Source: Carallia brachiata | Lineage: Eukaryota; Streptophyta; Magnoliopsida; Malpighiales; Rhizophoraceae | Direction: 5' to 3' | Assembly (NCBI GenBank): GCA_021464245.1 | Contig: JADCRB010000160.1 | Span: 558,001 to 622,000 of the forward strand | DNA: 64,000 nucleotides | Shown: in pieces, positions 55,906-64,000 of the stretch | Layout: every line of letters begins with the position of its first letter | How positions within the stretch are numbered: position 1 is the stretch's first letter | Notes under the pieces: generated by a model | Told to the model about the DNA's origin: nothing | What the model saw: the letters and a program-made list of their open reading frames with translations, nothing else | Databases searched by the model: none | Made by a program: the position numbers and the translations under genes

Positions 55906-56201
55906 ATGCAACGACGTGATAAAGACGAGAAAGTTTTGAGGCACATATGCGAACTGGACAGTAAAGCTGTTTTGTTGGAGGAACAAATCGATATTGGCTT
56001 GGTTGTTAATGTACGGAGTTCAAGTGTTCCGAAAACAACTTGAGGTAAAATTCCAAGATGGGCGGCTAAAAATAAGTTTGTCGCAAGGGAAATGAAAGCA
56101 GCAATTGCGATGAGATTCTATAATGGTGGTGGTTCTAGCTTTTCGTCATCGACCCAGGTACAGAAGGGATTAAAGCAAATAAAAACAGCGGCGGACGTCG
56201 T
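55906..56201 (+). pseudogene. Unassigned coding-like remnant
   Basis: From ATG 55906 the frame reads MQRRDKDEKVLRHICELDSK, then a TGA near 56040, then AREMKAAIAMRFYNGGGSS up to about 56200. Base composition is less AT-rich than the surroundings and the charged, helix-like residues look protein-like. I recognise no family. It could be an exon captured by a transposon or the end of a lost gene. Confidence 0.3.
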
Positions 56202-56446
56202 CTGAGCGGTGAAGGTGTATTGTAAAAAAAAAAAAAAAGACATTGCAGGTGCGGACAGAAAAAGAGCCAAACGTACAAGGGCAAACCTTGTCTTTTTGCC
56301 AAAATAAAACGTACGACAGGACTCATTCACGGTCCAAGACAACATGAATACATCAATATTACAAACACGAGGCATCCACATGACAGATAGATTGGATACT
56401 TATTTTAAAGGTCTGCTTTCTTGATAGCTAGGGATACCAACTGTCG

Positions 56447-57882
56447 TCATGGACTTTTTGGTCCCCCTGGGATTTTGATTTTCAGTTCGTCTAGGTATGA
56501 TTTGCCGTCCAGGTTACGGGCGAAGAATCCCTTGACATATTCTTTCATTCTTATTCTTCTATATTTTGGTGGGTTTTGCGGGTTGATTAGAACGTTTGCT
56601 GGTCCAACCTCTGCCTCAAACTTGGGGCTGATGAAGAAAGCAATAGAGATCCTTTTCTCTCAGAATTTACTGTTGCCCTGTGCTCGATGCTCTTATAGAC
56701 TCCATTGCTCAAAATCTACAGAAAATTTGCAAATTACAGTTAAGTTGAACATGCTCAAATTATAATGCATTTGGTAGACCATTATAGACCCAAAATGCAA
56801 TATGAGAAAATTAAATTTCTTGCAAGATTCCTGCTAAAATAATGTCCCATTAGCTTCAATTTTATCGGTTTACTACAAAAATATTCTTTGAAAATCCATG
56901 TTGAAATTTAATTGGTCTCGATTTAGGAAAGCTAAAAAAAAAAAAAAAATCCATGTTGAAATTTAGACCACAAAACATACATATAATCAAAGTGTACCCA
57001 CATTTTTATACACACCTAGGCTCTACTGGAATCTATCATGAGAGTTGAACTCCAAAATTAATTGTAATTAATCTGTGCTTGCCGTTGCTATGTTTGGTAT
57101 AGTTATATACTAGACCAGATTAATTACCTTTGAAGTTAAACTAGATTAAATAAGGCTACTTGCTTTGTTTGTTCTTATTTTTCCTTTATGTATAGAGAAA
57201 ATGTTGACCAACCTCAAGAATGTCTCCCACATTGACAACAAGGGCATCTGGCAGGAAGTGTACAGGAAGCCAAACCCCATCCTTGTTAATCTGTAGGCCA
57301 TCAATTCGATTGAGCTGATTGAGGATGGTGATGCCACTTCCATCTGAGTGAGGCGGTATGCCTAAAACTAGCTCCGGCTGTGGGCATGGTGGATAATATG
57401 TCATCCTGATTGCTTGCATCCCGTTATCAAACATTTCCTCTATCTCCATCAGCTCTATGTTTAGACCCTTTGCCATAAAATTCAGAAGTTTCTTGGCAAG
57501 GTTTTGCAGTTCCAATATGTAATATTCCAAGTCATTCCTGCATGCACATTTGAATGATAACAGCAAGATTTTTTTTTTTGAGAAAAAAAACAAAGAAAGA
57601 AAAATATGACTGTTAGAGTATAAGTACAACTAATTGAGCAGAACTCGGTGATCCTCCTTCTTCAAGGACCTGAGCCCTTTCAGGATGGCCTGCTCCACCT
57701 TAGGCTTCGTAGCTCGCACAGAGCGATCATCCAACAGGGTCCCAATCTAATCATCCGTCGTATCGACATTTAAAACATACTCAAGACTCCGTCAGTGCCC
57801 ATAAACGAGTCATTGGACTCATCTCTCAGGTAAGTTCACTAATCCTCGTGAAAAAACTCAAATGAATAATAAAGAAAAAAAA

Positions 57883-57917
<35 letters not shown>

Positions 57918-58654
57918 CCTAAGGGATGAAGGGAGCTCTGGGAATAAATGCGATTTCCTTTTGCGAACAGGATTGGTCATAATATAAAACCTATCACCCC
58001 AGTCACCTTTTGCTCCTGGTATGGCTATAAACCCATAACCTTCAACGTCCCCTTGCCTTAACTTGTACTTCATTTTCTGTTCCAAGGGAAGCTTATAAAA
58101 TTCTTCTATTTCATATCTCAGCTTGTCCAACAATGAAGATCTAACTCCATGGTTCACCAACTGTGAAAACATTTGCCATTACTGTTAACTTTCGTTTATA
58201 TTATGTCAAATAGAGTATTATACACACACACACACACGCACAAATATATATTTACACAAATATACACATCAATTTTGTTACTTTGTATATTCAGGTACCA
58301 TTAGAATGATCCAAATGAAATCCATGAGTTAGGCTAAATCTTTAAGGATTTATAACTTCACATGCAATCAGGTCATCATCTAATTTAAAGGTAAATACAA
58401 TCTGGAAGAAGGCCCATTCCTTCCAAGCAGAGTGCAGCTTTTCTAGTTCCAAATTTGCGGTTCCACTGAATCCAACCGACTGAAGTCAATAATGGGGATC
58501 ATAGTGAAGGTATTAGCGTTCAAACAAGTTGGGTTTTTTGATCCGGACGAAGATAGTGTTTTGGAATTGGGATCATGGGCTCTTTGAAGAGCTCTTGAAC
58601 ACTGAGAAACGAATCTAAATTTTCATCAAAACTAGTTGGTTTTGAGGATGCCAT
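56447..58654 (-). pseudogene. SRG1-like 2-oxoglutarate/Fe(II) dioxygenase, copy 2 (several lesions)
   Basis: Exons correspond one to one with copy 1: 58654-58402, 58160-57919, 57537-57213 and 56715-56447. Exon 1 has two 1-bp deletions (after RPDQKT and after DSVE) and its donor is AT instead of GT at 58401-58400. Exon 2 is intact and shows what copy 1 lost (SSLLDKLRYEIEEF). Exon 3 has one more codon than copy 1 and keeps PPHSDGSG with the His and Asp iron ligands. Exon 4 has a 1-bp deletion at about 56660, just before the 2OG-binding Arg-x-Ser. It ends KIKIPGGPKSP. Clearly non-functional as a whole. About 16 kb from copy 1, same strand. Confidence 0.88.
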
Positions 58655-58710
58655 TGCTTAGTACTTTGAGAGTTAGTGTAGCCATACCCCTCCAGCATAT
58701 AAGGCAGATG

Positions 58711-58718
58711 CTTATATA
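58711..58718 (-). promoter_or_regulatory. TATA box of oxygenase copy 2
   Basis: TATATAAG on the - strand in the same context as copy 1, about 57 bases before the ATG. Confidence 0.6.
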
Positions 58719-61074
58719 GGCACAAAAATTGCCAATCCATTCAATTTGATTAAAATTAAACCAAAATCGCTAAAACAGTTGAGAATGGTTTGGATATGAT
58801 TTGTAATTTAGGTAAAGTGCATTTGATACTTCGGTTACTATTTTAGGAATTCAAAAATACGCAAAATCAAACCCAATTGCCTTCTAGTACCAAAGTCTAA
58901 TATTGTGTTTGGGAAAGGGGAAAAGAGGAGGAGGGAAAGAAAAGTGAGAGGATTATAATAAATTATTGTGTTTGGGAAATATTTGAAAAGTGGGGAAAAA
59001 AAATATTTTTAATTTCTCTAATCTTTTTTGTCCCTTCAAAACTAATCCTCTCACAAATAAAAAGAAAGTTGTTGGTTCCTTTTATATATATATATATATA
59101 TATTATTGACATAGTTTTTTTTGTCATACTTTTAATTATTTGTCCTTTATCTTTTTATAAATTTACTTTCTCGTTTTTGATACTTGAAAAATCCATGTTT
59201 GGGTATAGAAATTGTTTTGTTATCAGACAAGAAAATAGAAGTCATGAAAAGAAAATTTTAATTCAAATAAATCAACTACATCAACTTCCAACTGTTAATG
59301 ACAGTTTGAGTTGTTTCCCTTTTATATTAGTTTAATTACAATTTTGAAAATCTCCAAATCTTTACTACCGATTGAATTCAAATATAATGATCAAACTGAT
59401 GCAAACTAACCAAGGCACACCTTAACTTTAAATATCAACATTATCCTTACACGTGAGATTTGGCGCCGTGACCAACAATTGAAAGTATTATTACAAATGG
59501 CATTTTAGCTTAATGGTTACGATTGAATTAAGAGGTTTCTAGTTCTAAACGAACCTTTCACTTATTTCAAAAGGAAAAAAAAAAAAAATTCACAATGATT
59601 ATTCCAGTTAGTAAGGAAAGGATTGTCTTCTCGTCATCAACCAGCATTAATTCAATTAATGAGAAAGTTATTTGATTGTGGGTAAAAATTTCGATGCAAA
59701 GTGATACTTAATATTTTATGTTAGAAAAATAAAAAATTAGGATTGATACTTCATAGTTTCGCCAGTAAAGATTACGCTGATCATATTACATAGTAGGTTG
59801 AATCACTATAATAAACTCATGGTAAAACAAACTTCATGGTACCTAAATAAGGGTCACTAATCTCTTTCATAACTATTAGCCTCTCTTAAAATTTTGTAAG
59901 GTTAGATGTATATTTAATCTCACCAAACGCATTAGCAAGAATTTAAACCAATAACTTGCATGGTACAAATAAAACCTCAATCACAGGATCTAGTGATACA
60001 GTTATTTGAATCCTTAAATTAAAATACAAGATTTCCGTCTCGAGTCGCTAGAAACCAAACATAAATAGCACATGGCCACCAGCCACGTGGGCTGAATGCA
60101 GAGCAACTGGACTCTTATTATCAATCTTTCCGCCCATTTTTAGCTCAAATCTACATACATGCTCCAATTGAAGATGATAATTAAGAATTTGAGGTTGAAA
60201 TTAAAGGTGATATCTTTATTGATGAGTGAATGAAACAATTTATAATGCTCAAGCGAGGGATAAAAAACATTACAAGTTTTTCGCCTCAAATTCCTAGCAC
60301 ACCACAGTTGAGATCTTGTAACCATGCAAAAATTAAATATTTCTTTATTCCTTTTTTCCAAAATATGAGTAGATTTTAATATTTGGTTTTTTTAGTGAAA
60401 CTTCTACTGTCATTCAAAATTAAATAACGTCTCTATGCTCTTCCCATGCGTAATAGTACGAAGTTTACGGTAATTTCCTTACACTCTCCAGAATAGTAGC
60501 TACCTTACCATATTCCAAATTTAATGATTTCAATAAATTCCCTAGAACAGTTCGTTTTGGACCATACCTAAAACTACCTTCAACACTTTGTGTAGTCATA
60601 AATACTAATTTATATTAATTGGGATATGTTGACTTTGTATACCATTCCGTTGTAAGTGGAATTTCATTTATGTAAATTCCCGGTTACTAGCAAGGTTCTC
60701 ACGGTCGCAGCTCCTACTCAAAGCATAGAATAGGCAATCGAACTTGATATTGTACATCTAACTCGCACAATATATTAAGAGCATCAGAAGTTAATATTGT
60801 ACACTTAATCCCCAAAATTGATATTGTACACTTAAACCACGTAATATACCAAATTCACCCTTACCGCCTCACGATATGAACAAGATAATTAATTACCCAT
60901 GATTGGCCTACTGGTAAAGACGAACCTGTGATTGTATGAGTTATGTGCCTGGCATTAGATTTAAATTCTCCTAGATATATTTTATGTTTTGACTGGAGAG
61001 CTTTGATGGTGGAGTATCGTGCACACTTAGGAGCAGTTGTCCAATCCTTGCTATGGTTGGGTATGAATATGAAA
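58719..61074. other. Duplicated upstream flank of oxygenase copy 2
   Basis: No gene. It aligns with 42405-46310 in several blocks and is shorter. A (TA)n run is at 59085-59103. The ORF at 60140-60361 has no recognisable domain. Confidence 0.55.
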
Positions 61075-61990
61075 TATGATGATAACTAATAACATGTCCA
61101 TTACACAGCCAAGTAGCATCAATTCAAAATTACTTACACCAAAAACCAAAGAAGTATTGACGGCATGAGTGACATAATATGGTCCAATTACATCTAAGAC
61201 AGGCGTGTGTTAAATGGATATCTTGCTTTAAACCATGCGTTCTCTCGGTCTCTTGATAATAATGCAAACAATAATTTAGCCAATCAAATTATATTTTTCT
61301 ATCAATATTAACTTTGGAATATATAAGAGAAATTATTGGATAAATTTGCTATCCTTTGTGTTAGAATTAATAAATGATCTATATTCTGAGAATTTTCTAA
61401 CAACTTAAATGTTTAAAAGGAATATTTTTCTTAATATGGTATCAGAGTTTTATACTCAAATGGTCTTGTGTTTGAATTCCGTTATCCTCGTATTTAATTG
61501 TGAATTTCTACAGGTACGATGAGTTTGTCTTTGATTCACGCTTTCAATCCAAGGGGCTTTCACGTTAGGAAATGTGTTTGAATTAATATATCATCTATAT
61601 TCTAAGCCTCTTCAACAGTTTGTATTTTTGGAAGGAATAGTTTCTTAATACTTTGTAGGCATGCATTGAAACCAACCAACCTATAGGGGGAAAAAATGGG
61701 TAGATTAACATTCTTTGACAAGTTCAATTCTTTAATAAGTAATAAACGGGGTCTATCTAATAATTTCTCTTTAGTTAATGCTGCCTCCTACGACATCGAT
61801 GTTTTGAGCCACGTGAATGGTGAAAATTCCATGGAGCAAGTCATGAAATATGATATTTGACAACATGATTGTAGATGTGTCTTTTTATTTCTTATATGCG
61901 GTAACACGTTTTTGGAGAGGACATGCAAATAGCTTAATCAAAAGTCCTTTTTTAAAAACGCCATCAATGATGACAACTCTGGACCATGGT
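61075..61990. repeat. G-box segment repeat, copy 4
   Basis: It shares the marks of copy 1, with G-box at 61810-61815. About 300 bp near 61340-61680 is extra. It lies 2.4 kb upstream of oxygenase copy 2, the counterpart of copy 1. Confidence 0.75.
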
Positions 61991-61994
61991 TAAT

Positions 61995-62012
61995 CACTAC
62001 AACAGAAAAAAG
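61995..62012. mobile_element. CACTA-like terminus
   Basis: CACTACAACAGAAAAAAG resembles the terminal CACTACAA(G)AAAA of CACTA transposons, and the following CAACGTTTTTACAATGACGT is in keeping with their subterminal repeats. No second end or transposase is seen, so this may be a broken piece. Confidence 0.35.
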
Positions 62013-62149
62013 ATCTTTTGCAACGTTTTTACAATGACGTTTTTGACAAATGTAGCTAACAAGAATTAAAATGACCTTCTATTAAACGTGTCATGTCTTT
62101 ATTTTAAAAATTATTCCATAAACATCGCTATAAATCAATGATTTTTTTA

Positions 62150-63388
62150 GGGCTAATAAAAAAATAAAAAATCACCAACTTTGCATCAAATAACAAATCT
62201 GACACAAATTTTAAAAAATAATAAATCTAGCACTGTTGAATTATTTTGTAATAAATTTAACGCACTATCAATTTAACTTAACGAAATCTGTTAGCATGCA
62301 CACGTGGCACGCCTACGTGTAAAAATTTGATCACGCGACATGCCATGTGTCATTTAAATTATAATTAATAAAATAAAAGATAATTAAATAAAAAATACAA
62401 AAAAATTTACAAAAAAAAAACCTCTCATCTTTCCTTCTCTCTCCTCTCTCCTTCTCTCTTACTCATTGACTTTCTCAACAATTTTCTCCACTTTTCTCGC
62501 CTACCAAACAAATCGTAAACCCCTAAATATCATTATTTGAATTCTTGTCCACAATGATAGAACCAGAGTCACCAATAGTCAATCAACAGATTTTTCTTTA
62601 TGCTCCCTCAACTGCTCTTGTGAATCACTTGCCTTCTCAAAAACCAACAATCAACAGACCAATCATATAACAAAACCCAAACCCAGTCAAGGAATTAAAC
62701 CCAAAAATGCAGCTACTGAATTTTGTTTCCCACTTGGAAAAAAAAAGAAGAAGAAAAAATTTCCACCCACAGCCACGCACCTGAAGAGAGAGAGAGAGAG
62801 GAGGTGGTGGTGGCGAAGGATGTGACGGCGAGTGAGAGAAGCTGTCATGAAATAGGAATTAATAAGCAATTGTTTATAACAGTTCATCATGTGCATCATC
62901 GGGCCAAAAATTAGAGAAAACGGAACAAAATACCAAATCTTTGTGCAAAACATTAAACCTACTTAAACAAAATTTTCAAATAAAAAAAAAAAAACTGGGC
63001 CAGAAGACCCCAAATTTGGGGTTTAAGATTGTTTGGTAGGCGATAAAGTCAGAAAACGTCGAGAAAATCAATGAGAAAGAGAGAGAAGGAGAGAGGAGAT
63101 AGAGAAAGAAGGGGGTGGAGAGAGAGAGAAAGAGATGAGAGTTTTTAAAATTTTTTATTTAATTATCTTTTTTTTATTAATTATAAATTAGATTACATGT
63201 GGCATACCATATGACCAAATTTTTACACGTAGGCACATGTGTATAGTAATGGTTTTTGTTAAGTTAAATTGACAGTGTGTTAAATTTATTAAAAAAAATT
63301 TAATTGTGTTAAATTTATTATTTTTTAAAAATAATGTTAGATTTGTTATTTAATGTAAAACTAGTTTTTTTTTTTAAATGTTAACCCT
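62150..63388. mobile_element. Element with long terminal inverted repeats (foldback/MULE-like)
   Basis: The left arm (62150 to about 62535) is the inverse complement of the right arm (about 63010-63388). Matching blocks include AAATAACAAATCT, TCAATTTAACTTAAC, CCTACGTGTAAAAATTT, ATAATTAATAAAA, and the pyrimidine-rich run ending CTCGCCTACCAAACAA. The ends read GGGCTAA and TTAACCC. The 475-bp middle has no transposase. Flanks share TTTTTTTA but a clear target duplication is not proved. Confidence 0.85.
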
Positions 63389-64000
63389 TTTTTTATGTAT
63401 AACTAATTTAAAATATTTAAAAGAAGCGGCAATTTTTTTTTGGTGGAAGAAAAGAATTTGTAATTTTGTATTTTTCATCTAATTGTGCAACCATCTTAAA
63501 AGAAAAAAAAAAGGATAAAGTTATCTCTTTTCTTTTACAACTTCTTTCATTGATATATTGAAAAGTCCAAGTATCCAACTTGAATTTAAACTCAACTTTT
63601 TTTTTTCTTTTTCTTTTTCCGTTTTCTTTTATTCTTTTATACTTCACCGTCCCCCTTCCCCTTTCCCTTTCTTTAATTCTTCAGTTTCTAGATCTAAAAC
63701 TCAAGTTTCGTGTGTGTTTCTTTTTTTTTTTTTATAATAAATTTCGTCTCTTTCCCTGTCTTATTTTGGTGATTTTCTGCTATTCAAGTAACTAGATTTT
63801 TTTTTTTTTTCTGAAATGTATGTATGTGTGTGTACGGCCTCCTCAAACCTCCCCAAGAACCACCTAAGGTTTCAGAGCAATTGCCACGGGTGATTTCACG
63901 CTTAAGACAAAACAAGAGTTATTTAACTCTAAAACAATGGTGCACTTTTACTGTCAAGGAGGGAACAAGACAATTAAAGTTTCAAGGGCGAAGAATATTG
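63389..64000. other. Right edge of window, T-rich
   Basis: Pyrimidine-rich runs at 63590-63690 (CTTTTTCTTTTTCCG, CCCTTTCCC). From 63840 the sequence is less biased (CCTCAAACCTCCCCAAGAAC) and might be the edge of a gene, but there is no frame long enough to support that here. Confidence 0.35.

Noticed and set aside
62687..62953. Two opposed ORFs in the middle of the long-inverted-repeat element
   Set aside because: Short, with no domain; the middle contains simple GA-rich sequence.

Overview
This is plant nuclear DNA, probably from a eudicot. It is AT-rich and almost wholly built from LTR retrotransposons, small inverted-repeat elements and a decayed tandem pair of spliced oxygenase genes. 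There are no bacterial operons, rRNA genes, tRNA genes I can defend, or CRISPR arrays. No gene in the window is clearly intact.

Left part (723-24246): two roughly 10.7-kb Ty3/gypsy elements of the same family lie in opposite orientations about 2.1 kb apart. The first (723 to about 11400, + strand) is heavily decayed. The second (13526-24246, - strand) is younger-looking, with a 482-codon pol ORF, a near-perfect 5-bp target duplication and an unfilled paralogue of its target near 26.07 kb. Both have gag, protease, RT, a degenerate RNase H, a second RNase H and integrase in that order. A second RNase H marks the Tat lineage. Between integrase and the 3' LTR, both copies carry in the sense direction what I read as a captured WUSCHEL-type homeobox (WOX) gene: a homeodomain with the WOX signature GKNVFYWFQ, a WUS-box (ETLPLFP) and a C-terminal EAR-like LDLELRL, preceded by its own TATA-like boxes. 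This is the most interesting item in the window. A second conserved block of unknown function follows it. The two elements share their bodies but have unrelated U3 enhancer repeats.

Middle (24252-39200): AT-rich intergenic DNA with microsatellites and old repeats, then two Ty1/copia fragments. One is on the + strand (31260-35455: LTR, primer site, gag knuckle, integrase, start of RT) and one on the - strand (35456 to about 39178: RT back to primer site and LTR). They are joined tail to tail inside RT.

Right part (40-64 kb): a segmental duplication. Two four-exon 2-oxoglutarate/Fe(II) dioxygenase genes of the SRG1-like class (40164-42339 and 56447-58654, both - strand) have the same exon structure and TATA boxes but carry different inactivating lesions. 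Their upstream flanks are also duplicated, and a G-box-containing segment occurs four times (about 46.3, 51.2, 54.4 and 61.1 kb). Later insertions include a 1.2-kb miniature copia element with a perfect GGAAG target duplication (48061-49287), a roughly 90-bp short retroposon, inverted-repeat MITEs, and a 1.24-kb element with terminal inverted repeats of about 370 bp (62150-63388).
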